Part shown: positions 1 through 6,713 of the stretch, one piece after another | Layout: each line of letters starts with the position of its first letter | Numbering within the stretch: the first letter of the stretch is position 1 | Assembly: GCA_023434855.1 (NCBI GenBank) | Contig: JAEYSJ010000014.1 | Coordinates: 1 to 27,461, forward strand | Direction of reading: 5' to 3' | DNA length: 27,461 nucleotides | Source of the DNA: Bacillota bacterium | GTDB taxonomy: Bacteria > Bacillota_C > Negativicutes > JAEYSJ01 | Made by a program: the position numbers and the translations under genes | Notes under the pieces: model-generated | What the model was told of the DNA's origin: nothing | Seen by the model: only the letters and a program-made list of their open reading frames with translations | Database searches by the model: none

Positions 1-83
1 TTTTGTAATTTTTGCCGTCTCAAACAGCGACTTACATAGAATATCATATCTTAGATTTCGAATCAACAGGTATTTATTGGATT

Positions 84-160
84 TGGTCGGAGCGGCAGGA
101 TTCGAACCTGCGACCCCCTGGTCCCAAAACAGGTGCTCTACCAAACTGAGCCACGTCTTT
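84..160 (-). tRNA. tRNA-Pro(UGG)-like gene with a broken acceptor stem, probably a pseudogene
   Basis: Read on the minus strand, a normal D-arm (GCTC/GAGC), a TTTGGGA anticodon loop (anticodon TGG) and a perfect T-arm (GCAGG/CCTGC) are present, followed by 3' CGCTCCG, discriminator A and an encoded CCA. The 5' acceptor strand should read CGGAGCG but reads AAAGACG, which gives only two Watson-Crick pairs and one G-T wobble. The anticodon stem also has a T-C mismatch at its loop end (CCTGT/CCAGG). Short repeats of the type TTTCGATTTT fill the flank where the 5' arm should be. The identity as a proline tRNA is secure; function is doubtful. An intact tRNA-Pro(GGG) lies at 13973-14049, but that anticodon would not replace UGG decoding, so another UGG copy is expected elsewhere. 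Confidence 0.75.
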
Positions 161-227
161 TCGATTTTGATCTTAGACTTTCGATTTTCGACTTTATATG
201 CCAATCGTCATGGCAATGGGCTGTAAA

Positions 228-303
228 TGGTGATCCACCCGCGACTCGAACGCGGGACACCCTGATTAAAAGTCAGGTGTTCTACCGACTGAGCTAGTGG
301 ATC
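228..303 (-). tRNA. tRNA-Lys(UUU)
   Basis: A complete cloverleaf is visible: acceptor GATCCAC pairs fully with GTGGATC, the D-arm is GCTC/GAAC-like, the anticodon stem CTGA/TCAG carries loop CTTTTAA (anticodon TTT), and the T-stem CCGCG/CGCGG is intact. Discriminator A and an encoded CCA end the gene. It is 76 nt and needs no variable-arm adjustment. It lies between the degenerate tRNA-Pro and the tRNA-Ser 3' stub, so it is the only intact member of this small cluster. Confidence 0.97.
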
Positions 304-330
304 ATTTGGTATTAGGTTTATATTAAATGA

Positions 331-345
331 TGGCGGAGAGGGTGG
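331..345 (-). pseudogene. 3' end stub of a tRNA-Ser (acceptor plus CCA)
   Basis: On the minus strand these 15 bases read CCACCCTCTCCGCCA. This is the usual end of bacterial tRNA-Ser: end of the T-stem, acceptor CCTCTCC, discriminator G and CCA. Upstream of it the sequence does not continue into a T-loop or any other tRNA part, so only the 3' tip remains. Such tips are typical of integration sites or recombination scars. The match is short and could be chance, but its place 28 nt upstream of tRNA-Lys in the same orientation supports a real relic. Confidence 0.5.
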
Positions 346-530
346 AAATGTCACTAATACCTTAAACAGAATCCCATAAAATATGCGTTTAAGTTGGGAA
401 TGCCTTCCTTTTTCATCATTACGCATAGAATTTCATCGCCCTTGACCCTATTTTTCGAGACTATCCATAATTCTGTGTAAACCTCTAATTGGTGTAAAAA
501 ACTATCTATATTCAGCATGTCTTTCTCAAC

Positions 531-1448
531 TTATCCAATAATAGAAGTCGACGTAAAGCCAAATTGGTTACAAATAAACTGACTAAACACCCCAAGCGCC
601 TGCGATTGAGGTTTATCAGCCAAATGGACAAAAGAGAGGTTCCGATCAATAAAAGGTGAAATCAGGCGGCTCGTAACAAGAGGATGAGAAATTGCCGTCG
701 CAAATTGAGAGGAAAGAAACGCTATGCCGAAACCACAAGCGACCAAGTCAATCATTGTTTCAATACTATTACAAGTACTTACAATTCTAAGATGATACCC
801 ATTGTTTTTACAAACACTATCCACAGCGCCAAATATACTAAAGGTAGAAGAAAAGGCAATACAGCTTTCCTGCGATAAATCCTGCAGCGACACTACATCC
901 TTTGTAGCAAGAACATGATCGTTCCGCATAATCACATGCACTTGTCCCGGAATCAACACATGAGAAGTAAAAGCAGGATCTGCAAATAACGCATTGGAAA
1001 GAACTAAAAAAGCACCATCAATCTGATTGGCTGTTAACAATTTAACGAGGTCATAGCTACCAGGTTTTTCAATCAGCTTAGTAGTTATATCGCCATGATT
1101 ATTTTGAAATTGACGAAGTATTTCACCTAATTTCATCCCGCCAATATGCGGAACACATCCACCAATATAAATATTTTCATTTGCCTTTGTAGAATATTTT
1201 TGAATAGTATCCTGCAGTAATTTTAATTCATTTATTACTCGATTCGCATGGGCAATAAATTCTTCCCCAGCAAGAGTCAATCGAACCGAACGGGTCCGCC
1301 TTTCAAAGAGTTTAACACCAAGTTCTGTTTCTAGCTTATTAATTTGTTGTGAAAGTGTGGGCTGCGTAATTGATAGACTATTGGCCGCTTTCGAAAAATG
1401 CAAATACTTCGCTAACTTTAGAGCGTAATGAATTTGGTTAAGTTCCAC
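531..1448 (-). CDS. LysR-family transcriptional regulator
   Basis: This 305-residue protein has the standard LysR layout. The N-terminal winged helix-turn-helix covers about residues 1-60, with the typical run FSKAANSLSITQPTLSQQI followed by LEXELGXKLFERR. A linker helix and a periplasmic-binding-protein-like effector domain (about 90-300) follow. The length is normal for the family. The start is GTG at 1446-1448, supported by an AGAGG ribosome binding site about 8 bases upstream. The gene diverges from the carboxylesterase at 1646, the usual arrangement for a LysR regulator and its target, and a dyad with LysR geometry lies 24 bases upstream of the start. By inference it controls itself and the esterase in response to an unknown small molecule. 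The exact subfamily cannot be told from the sequence. Confidence 0.93.
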   Translation of the reverse strand: MELNQIHYALKLAKYLHFSKAANSLSITQPTLSQQINKLETELGVKLFERRTRSVRLTLAGEEFIAHANRVINELKLLQDTIQKYSTKANENIYIGGCVPHIGGMKLGEILRQFQNNHGDITTKLIEKPGSYDLVKLLTANQIDGAFLVLSNALFADPAFTSHVLIPGQVHVIMRNDHVLATKDVVSLQDLSQESCIAFSSTFSIFGAVDSVCKNNGYHLRIVSTCNSIETMIDLVACGFGIAFLSSQFATAISHPLVTSRLISPFIDRNLSFVHLADKPQSQALGVFSQFICNQFGFTSTSIIG

Positions 1449-1471
1449 GAAAAAACCTCTTTTCCGCTTTT

Positions 1472-1486
1472 ATAGATATCATCTAT
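1472..1486. promoter_or_regulatory. Candidate LysR operator (dyad with T-N11-A core)
   Basis: ATAGAT-ATC-ATCTAT is a perfect inverted repeat with 6-base arms. Its inner 13 bases fit the T-N11-A rule known for LysR binding sites. It lies just upstream of the lysR start, where autorepression would act. Confidence 0.5.
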
Positions 1487-1530
1487 TAATACCTATAATA
1501 TACTACAATTTCTCAACTAACTAAAACAAA

Positions 1531-1550
1531 TGTATAATTTATATTATACA
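1531..1550. promoter_or_regulatory. AT-rich palindrome in the lysR/esterase divergent region
   Basis: TGTATAAT-TTAT-ATTATACA is a perfect inverted repeat with 8-base arms, placed in the middle of the divergent intergenic region. It could be a second regulator site or part of overlapping promoters. AT-rich palindromes arise easily by chance in such DNA, so confidence is modest. Confidence 0.35.
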
Positions 1551-1569
1551 GAAACTTAATCATAAGCTT

Positions 1570-1597
1570 TTGACAATGAACAACTGATTTAGAGAAT
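1570..1597 (+). promoter_or_regulatory. Candidate SigA promoter of the carboxylesterase
   Basis: A perfect -35 TTGACA (1570-1575) is followed after 16 bases by a weak -10 GAGAAT (1592-1597), about 50 bases before the esterase start. The 9-mer ATAAGCTTT occurs on both sides (1562-1570 and 1602-1610), exactly 40 bases apart. A weak -10 beside a good -35 would suit a gene needing an activator. Confidence 0.35.
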
Positions 1598-1645
1598 CTG
1601 TATAAGCTTTCATCATACAAAATTTTATTTATAGGAGGTTTATCT

Positions 1646-3400
1646 ATGGGCTTTAATCTAAAAATCCCCAAACTATTTTGGGTATTGACTATGACGACTA
1701 TTATTATCTCATCGAACATTGCAGCAGTTAATGCACAAGACGCAGAGTTGTCAACCACAAACAAAGAATCTCAGGCCCTCAGCTATGTATCAGGAGTAGT
1801 ACAAAGTACGCAAAACGGAAAAGTTCAAGGAATAAAAGAGGGTAGGACTTTTATTTGGTTTGACATTCCTTATGCAAAAGCGCCAGTTGGCGAACGGCGT
1901 TGGAAAGCACCACAAGACACAGAAAACTGGGAAGGCATTTTTGATGCAACCCAAAACAGGCATGATGCTATCCAACTAACAAATAATGCAATCAAAGGAA
2001 GCGAAGATTGTTTACGCTTAAATATCTACAGACCCGCTACAGATAGTAAAAATCTGCCTGTTCTAATGTTCATCCATGGTGGCAACAATCAAGTTGGATC
2101 AAAAATGGATTTATCACCAACCAAGCTGGCCGTCAATGCCAATTGCATTGTGATTACGATTGATTATCGCTTAGATTTATTGGGCTTTAATAATTTACCG
2201 GCTCTAAAAACAAGTGACCCTCTGGAAGACTCAGGTAACTACGCACTTTTAGACATTGCAAAATCCCTGGATTGGATAAAAGAAAATGCTGTCTCCTTTG
2301 GCGGAAATCCAGATAGCATTACGATTTCCGGTTTTTCCGCTGGCGGCAGAGATGTGATGGCATCGTTGATTTCGCCGATTATGAAAGGAAAATTTCAAAA
2401 AGCAATTGCATTCAGCGGCGGAATGACAGTAACCGATCCTAATGATAGTAGGAAAGTCATTGCAAAAAAGTTAGCCAAATTAGTTGTTGAAGATAAAATA
2501 AAGCCAACAGAAGACGCAGCCTTTGAGTGGCTACAACAAGATACGGACGATGTCAAAGCATATCTATATAATTTATCTGCAAATCGTATCGTCAGTGTAA
2601 TGGGCGAAGCACTCATCAGGATGAGTGGTTTTCCTCATCTTTACGCCGATGGAACCGTACTACCGAAAGATGGATTTGCGACCAAAGTGTATAATCAAGT
2701 TCCGCTAATTATGCTGACAGGTTCAGGTGAATTTTCATCCTTTACCAGCAGAGATCCTTACTTTTCTTCTGCCTTAAAATCTGGAAAGCTCCTTGCTGAT
2801 GCCAAAATCTATAATCAATTTCGCTTCGCAACAGATTATGGCAGTAAATTCTACGAATTATTTAATGCAGAAGAGTCCGCCAATAAGATGATTTCTAACT
2901 ATAAAGCCCCAATTTATACCTGTGACATTCTGTGGGGTAATGACAAAAAAATTGTTGGTAATGAAATGGCTGAATTAGTCGGCCCTACGCATGGAATATT
3001 CTTACCCTTCTTAACGAATGAAGATATTGGACCCCGAAAAGAATATCCTGAATCTTTTAAAAACAATGGTGCCAAAGATCTAACAGAAAAATTTCAAAAC
3101 TACATTGCAAATTTCATCCGAACAGGAAATCCCAATGGCCCAGGCCTTCCGCAATGGGAATCTTGGAAATACTCCCCAAAAGGGCCCAGTCAGTTACTCT
3201 TCGATGCCGATAAGGACAAAGCCATAATTAAAATGAGTTATACCCATACGTCCTATAAAGATATTTTACAACAACTAGAATCGGACCAATCAATTTCACC
3301 GGAAGAGAAAAATATAATTATCACAAGAGTCTTAAATGGTCGCTGGTTTAGCAGTCAGTTTGATCAATACTTTAACAACCAAAGTTTATGGATCAAGTAA
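1646..3400 (+). CDS. Secreted carboxylesterase, type B (COesterase family)
   Basis: This 584-residue alpha/beta hydrolase has an N-terminal signal peptide (hydrophobic stretch about 10-28, likely cleavage after VNA at residue 30), so it should act outside the cytoplasm. Family signatures are in order: FDIPYAKAPVGERRWKAP (about 72-89), EDCLRLNIYRP (about 120-130), the oxyanion region FIHGGN (about 142-147) and the nucleophile elbow GFSAGG with Ser231, where most relatives have GESAGG. A GEF motif and GPTHG later in the protein are good candidates for the acidic and histidine members of the triad. An AGGAGG site sits 7 bases before the ATG. It diverges from a LysR gene that probably regulates it. 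The substrate cannot be predicted; para-nitrobenzyl esterase-like and carbamate or ester hydrolysis are family possibilities. Confidence 0.9.
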   Translation: MGFNLKIPKLFWVLTMTTIIISSNIAAVNAQDAELSTTNKESQALSYVSGVVQSTQNGKVQGIKEGRTFIWFDIPYAKAPVGERRWKAPQDTENWEGIFDATQNRHDAIQLTNNAIKGSEDCLRLNIYRPATDSKNLPVLMFIHGGNNQVGSKMDLSPTKLAVNANCIVITIDYRLDLLGFNNLPALKTSDPLEDSGNYALLDIAKSLDWIKENAVSFGGNPDSITISGFSAGGRDVMASLISPIMKGKFQKAIAFSGGMTVTDPNDSRKVIAKKLAKLVVEDKIKPTEDAAFEWLQQDTDDVKAYLYNLSANRIVSVMGEALIRMSGFPHLYADGTVLPKDGFATKVYNQVPLIMLTGSGEFSSFTSRDPYFSSALKSGKLLADAKIYNQFRFATDYGSKFYELFNAEESANKMISNYKAPIYTCDILWGNDKKIVGNEMAELVGPTHGIFLPFLTNEDIGPRKEYPESFKNNGAKDLTEKFQNYIANFIRTGNPNGPGLPQWESWKYSPKGPSQLLFDADKDKAIIKMSYTHTSYKDILQQLESDQSISPEEKNIIITRVLNGRWFSSQFDQYFNNQSLWIK

Positions 3401-3580
3401 AATAAAGCAACACTGATTCTGCAATAGAGTCACACAAATAGCCAGCCCCCACTAAATGAGGACTGCTTAGACACGAAGGAGTGACTTTCATACCCGGTTT
3501 ATTTTGACTCTTTATATAGATTTTACAGGGTATTTCGACCTTTCTTCTAGAGATACTATTTAGTGTAGAGGGTTCGTAAT

Positions 3581-3950
3581 GGTCGAGCCAAGAGTGGTGT
3601 CGGATATCATTGGTGTTCGGCATCAGTCGGCCAAAGATTGTTGTCAGGTCTGCGGGCTTGGCAGTAGTCGGCGGGCAGATTGTTATATGTCTTGTAAGGC
3701 TGTACGGCAGCCCAACTGTTGTCGTGTGGTCAAAAGGGATGTATAGCGGTCGAGCTAAGACTGCCAGGGGTTCTGGAGGTATCCCGGGGGATCTTATAGA
3801 GGTCTATTGCAGTCGGGAGATTGCAGTAGGTTTCGTAGGTATCTCTGGTGGTCGAGCAAAGGTCAGTATCGGTTGTGTAATGCTTGTGCGTAGTCGAAAG
3901 ATTGCGTATAGGTATGTAATGATCGGTATTGGCTGTAGCGTAGATCATTG
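3581..3950. repeat. Degenerate tandem array of ~42-base units
   Basis: Units begin with GGTCG or AGTCG, often continue as AAAGATTG or CAGATTG, and start near 3581, 3625, 3666, 3706, 3748, 3811, 3850 and 3892. Spacings are 44, 41, 40-43, 42, 63, 39 and 42. Copies are clearly related but strongly diverged; for example GGTCGAGC recurs at 3581, 3748 and 3850, and GATTG recurs in four units. The base composition (G-rich, C-poor on this strand) differs from the flanks. The two ORFs that cross it look like by-products of a period divisible by three. The rest of 3401-4066 shows no gene. Confidence 0.6.
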
Positions 3951-3973
3951 CGGGCTCTTTATTTATTTAACAA

Positions 3974-3995
3974 CGGACTAGTTAGCATTAGTCCG
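3974..3995. other. Short perfect hairpin after the repeat array
   Basis: CGGACTA and TAGTCCG form a 7-bp stem around an 8-base loop. No T-run follows on either strand, so it is not a convincing intrinsic terminator. It may mark the edge of the repeat array. Confidence 0.35.
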
Positions 3996-4066
3996 CATAC
4001 CGACGCATTTCTTTTCTTGATTTCTCATTTGCCGTGAAAAAGTGATATTACCGTCCGAATTTGATT

Positions 4067-4096
4067 TTGAATAACAAGCTATGTATATGTTATGAT
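4067..4096 (+). promoter_or_regulatory. Candidate SigA promoter for the structured RNA
   Basis: TTGAAT (4067-4072) and TATGAT (4091-4096) are separated by 18 bases, giving a predicted transcription start near 4103. This is a few bases upstream of the first paired segment of the RNA described at 4103-4318. Confidence 0.5.
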
Positions 4097-4102
4097 AACA
4101 AT

Positions 4103-4318
4103 CACAAAAAAATAATGCCTGGAATGCACGTTATCTTAGATATGTCCAACCTACTTTTATATATAGGGAATTCAATGTTATGCAGCTGTCGAGCCACCTT
4201 GAGTGGATGGCAAAAACATATCTCAGAATGCCCACCTGCGAGTAGCGGGTTTGGACATATGAAGAAACGTCATTTTCGGGCTTAATTTTTAACCCACTCC
4301 AATTCGGAGTGGGTTTTG
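4103..4318 (+). ncRNA. ssrS: 6S-like rod-shaped regulatory RNA (candidate ssrS)
   Basis: The region folds by eye into one long rod with nested complementary blocks. The closing stem is 4117-4126 with 4271-4281 (one bulge). ACGTT 4128-4132 pairs with 4266-4270. A perfect 10-bp helix joins 4140-4149 to 4251-4260. A large bubble follows: 5' side 4150-4165 unpaired, 3' side 4234-4250 carrying a 5-bp hairpin CCTGC/GCGGG. Above it, GGGAATTC 4166-4173 pairs with 4226-4233 (7 of 8), ATGTT 4175-4179 with AACAT 4215-4219, and an apical hairpin spans 4193-4211. A closing stem, an asymmetric central bubble with a small 3'-side hairpin, and an interrupted terminal stem are the established architecture of 6S RNA, the RNA polymerase-holoenzyme decoy. 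The promoter before and terminator after fit a free-standing RNA of about 215 nt. The 74-codon ORF across it has no ribosome binding site. Identification rests on structure only. Confidence 0.6.
4291..4318 (+). terminator. Intrinsic terminator of the 6S-like RNA
   Basis: ACCCACTCC (4292-4300) and GGAGTGGGT (4306-4314) form a perfect 9-bp stem with loop AATTC, followed by TTTTG on the plus strand. Confidence 0.85.
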
Positions 4319-4359
4319 TATTTTAGGCACAATAGCCTATCCTCTCATTACGTACACTA

Positions 4360-4962
4360 TTATCTTTTTATAATTTCCTCCGACCTGCTGAGCGGTTCAC
4401 TGATATCCATATGACCATTAAGAGTAGCTACTTTTTTACCGTCGACAAGGATTTGTACTTTTTGTATTTGAGGAAATTCGGCCAGAGTATTTACTATAGC
4501 TGCAACTAACAGTATCTCGTTTGTCGATCCACCACGATTATTTTTTATAATCTTGTCGTTAAAGTTAGCATACGCAATATGATCCATGACCTTTACAGCT
4601 AGCACTTTGGTTTCTGGTGGTACTATTGAGACAAGCTCAGGATTTTGAGTGCCGATTATTAGCAATTCAAGCGCGGTTTTTGCGGGATGATCATTTTGGG
4701 GCACCATATGAATTTCAGGAACTAAATACATGCCGTCTTTTGTCGCCTGATAAGTTGTAATTTGCATAGTTCCCTTAACATTTTGAACATTCGTTATTAG
4801 ACCACTGTTTGGACTTGATGGTAAATTATCATGTTGCTGTTCCGCGTCAATACCGGGCGAAGTGTCAACATTTTGTGATGCAGGTGTATTGCTATTACAG
4901 CCCGCAACTAGTAATGCCACTGCCAAAAGCAACGCGAAGCAAGTAGAAGTTTTATTAAACAT
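4360..4962 (-). CDS. GerMN-domain lipoprotein (GerM-like)
   Basis: This 200-residue protein has a lipoprotein signal peptide ending in the lipobox LVAGC with Cys22, so it is predicted to be membrane-anchored on the outer face. A low-complexity linker (about 23-60) precedes a GerMN domain (about 70-190), recognisable from segments such as TALELLIIGTQNPELVSIVPPE, VLAVKVMDHIAYANFN and a conserved C-terminal IVNTLAEFPQIQKVQILVDGK. In Bacillus, GerM is needed for sporulation and germination; single-GerMN lipoproteins are common in clostridia and Negativicutes. It follows the amidase at 4981-5667 after 18 bases, with an AGGAGG site, and the two are surely one operon. A joint role in spore cortex or envelope peptidoglycan is an inference. 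Confidence 0.88.
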   Translation of the reverse strand: MFNKTSTCFALLLAVALLVAGCNSNTPASQNVDTSPGIDAEQQHDNLPSSPNSGLITNVQNVKGTMQITTYQATKDGMYLVPEIHMVPQNDHPAKTALELLIIGTQNPELVSIVPPETKVLAVKVMDHIAYANFNDKIIKNNRGGSTNEILLVAAIVNTLAEFPQIQKVQILVDGKKVATLNGHMDISEPLSRSEEIIKR

Positions 4963-4980
4963 TAGCCTTTTCCTCCTAAT

Positions 4981-5667
4981 TTAGCGGCATGAATGAAAAA
5001 AGCGGATCAGCCCGTTAACGATTCCTTGCGCCAGTGTTTGTTGGAATTGAGATGAATTAAGCAAGTTTTCTTCGGTAGGATTAGAAAGGAAAGCCAATTC
5101 TATCAACGCAGCAGGCATTTGGGTATGTTTTAGAACATAGAAGTTGGCTGAACGTATTCCTCGATCATTTAAGCCGTCAGCTGCAACAACACTACTTTGC
5201 AAGCTTTGTGCTAACAGACTGTCATAGTTTGACTTCTGATAGTAATAAGTAGCCGTCCCACCAACTTTCGGGTCATTAAAAGAATTTGCATGGATATCTA
5301 AAAACACATCAGCCTTATTTTTATTGCCGACCATGGCACGGGCACCAAGCTCATTCGCCGCACTAGCGTTCGGGGCGTAAACGTCACGGTCATCCAACCG
5401 GGTCATATATACTTTTGCTCCGGCTTTTTCCAGCAATTTTTTTACTCTTATCGCTACAGCTAATGTAACTGTTTTCTCCGTAACATTGTCAGGACCGATG
5501 GCTCCGCAATCGGTACCTCCGTGACCTGGATCTATGGCTATTATTTTACCCTTTAGGCCAGGCGATAATTTAGGCTTGTTACGGTCGGAATTCGACGAAT
5601 TTGCCCATACGATCTGCGGTATGAAAAACATCAGCAATATAAAAATTGCAGTCTTATTTTTTAACAA
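4981..5667 (-). CDS. cwlD: N-acetylmuramoyl-L-alanine amidase, Amidase_3 family (CwlD-like)
   Basis: The protein (228 residues from the start chosen) has a signal peptide or N-terminal anchor (cleavage likely after VWA) and a single Amidase_3 zinc hydrolase domain. The metal and catalytic residues are visible: His49 in IDPGHGG, Glu64, His126 in DIHAN, and Glu190 in ALIELAFLSN. No cell-wall-binding repeats are present, and the size matches CwlD, which makes muramic-delta-lactam in spore cortex with PdaA. The longer frame begins at GTG 5676, but the ribosome site AGGAG (5676-5680) overlaps that codon, so translation more likely starts at TTG 5667, with an 8-base spacer. The GerMN lipoprotein follows in the same operon. 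CwlD rather than a vegetative amidase is inferred from length and partner. Confidence 0.85.
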   Translation of the reverse strand: MLKNKTAIFILLMFFIPQIVWANSSNSDRNKPKLSPGLKGKIIAIDPGHGGTDCGAIGPDNVTEKTVTLAVAIRVKKLLEKAGAKVYMTRLDDRDVYAPNASAANELGARAMVGNKNKADVFLDIHANSFNDPKVGGTATYYYQKSNYDSLLAQSLQSSVVAADGLNDRGIRSANFYVLKHTQMPAALIELAFLSNPTEENLLNSSQFQQTLAQGIVNGLIRFFHSCR

Positions 5668-5828
5668 AATAACCACTCCTGAAAAATATTTGTGGGGGTT
5701 ATGAAAATATTTAACACAATGAAAAATACAAATGCGTAATTACTAATTGTTCTCCACAAAATGCTAGAATCCTCCAAAATCTAGCGAGATATTTATAATT
5801 ATTGTATAAAATTGTAAAATAAAATAAA

Positions 5829-5856
5829 AATTCCACTCTAAAAATGAAGTGGAATT
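5829..5856 (-). terminator. Intrinsic terminator-like hairpin upstream of the amidase
   Basis: AATTCCACT (5829-5837) pairs with AGTGGAATT (5848-5856). On the minus strand it is followed by TTTATTTTATTTT, which fits termination of a leftward transcript. No gene is visible on the minus strand between here and 6100. The remaining 5668-6119 gap is AT-rich and shows only this hairpin and the promoter region of the next gene. Confidence 0.5.
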
Positions 5857-6060
5857 ATATTACCAGTAATATAAACTAATCTAACGGGAATTAGTGGAAT
5901 AAATAGTATTTAATTCTTTCCATCAACGCTTTTTACATCGCAATAACATATAGGGCAATAATGGCAGGAATATGAATATGCTATCTAAGTGTTAAGCATC
6001 TAGGTTATAAAAGCTATCTGGCAAATAAGTAATTTTTAGATTAACATTTTTCTGAGTCGA

Positions 6061-6088
6061 GTATAGTTCCTACTTAGGAGCATAATAA
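6061..6088 (+). promoter_or_regulatory. Candidate sporulation-sigma (SigE/SigK-like) promoter
   Basis: GTATA (6061-6065) and CATAATAA (6081-6088) are 15 bases apart, resembling the -35 and CATA-type -10 of mother-cell sigma factors. It lies 32 bases before the start of the first CBO0543 gene. The motifs are short and the region is AT-rich. Confidence 0.3.
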
Positions 6089-6119
6089 CTGTAGTAATAT
6101 TACTTTGAAGGAGACCAAT

Positions 6120-6686
6120 ATGCTTCTTACAGTTTCAGGAGTAGCGGCAGATGTAAATATCCAGAAACTTCTTACCGCCGTTCGTGTTGAGGAATGGCTC
6201 CAGGAAGATTTATTCCGGTTTAAATGGTGGTTTTTGCTGGGGCTATCTTCTTTTTTGATATTTGTCTGGCAAAAGTTGATAGATAAGAAACGCCTGCCTG
6301 AAATCATGTTATACGCCGTATTGACTACCATATTGACTATGGGCATTGTGGAGTACGGTGAGGAACTTACTTTATGGGATTATCCAAATGATATATCTCC
6401 GATATTCCCGGTTCTGACGGCGATCAATCTGTCTATACTGCCGATGCTCTACTCGCTTGTTTATCAGTATTTTCAAACCTGGAAAAGTTTTGTACCTGCC
6501 GTTATAATAGCAACTTGCTTATTGTCTTTTGTTGTTGAACCAGCTCTAAGCTGGGGTAAACTCTATCAATTGTTGAAATGGAAATATTACTATTCCTTTC
6601 CTATTTATATAGCCATAGCGCTAATTATTCGATGGGTGGTTATAAAACTTTTTGCCATTGCCAGTAAAGCTAAAAACAAAATCTAG
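6120..6686 (+). CDS. CBO0543-family integral membrane protein, copy 1
   Basis: The protein has 188 residues and about five hydrophobic segments (roughly 38-55, 63-80, 96-118, 128-145, 163-182). Family marks are an N-terminal EEWLQEDLFRFKWWF, then a D(K/T)(K/T)RLPEI loop, a GEELTLWDYPNDISPIFP segment, and a C-terminal LKWKYYYSFPIYI. The function of CBO0543 proteins is unknown; they occur mainly in spore-forming Firmicutes. The ORF opens at TTG 6105, but the GGAG site lies inside that extension. ATG 6120 gives correct spacing and the same N-terminus as copies 2 and 3. Copy 2 follows after 27 bases, so the two form a tandem duplication and probably one transcript. Confidence 0.85.
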   Translation: MLLTVSGVAADVNIQKLLTAVRVEEWLQEDLFRFKWWFLLGLSSFLIFVWQKLIDKKRLPEIMLYAVLTTILTMGIVEYGEELTLWDYPNDISPIFPVLTAINLSILPMLYSLVYQYFQTWKSFVPAVIIATCLLSFVVEPALSWGKLYQLLKWKYYYSFPIYIAIALIIRWVVIKLFAIASKAKNKI

Positions 6687-6713
6687 AATTTACAGATGGT
6701 GCGGAGGCGCAAT

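Noticed and set aside
3581..3950. CRISPR array
   Set aside because: Repeats are strongly diverged and without unique spacers of constant size, and no cas gene is present.
3610..3981. 123-residue plus-strand ORF and the opposing 72-residue ORF at 3730-3948
   Set aside because: Both run through the degenerate tandem array; neither has a ribosome site, and the open frames follow from a repeat period near 42.
4061..4285. 74-residue plus-strand ORF
   Set aside because: It starts before the predicted transcript start, lacks a ribosome site, and its bases are explained by pairing in the 6S-like RNA.
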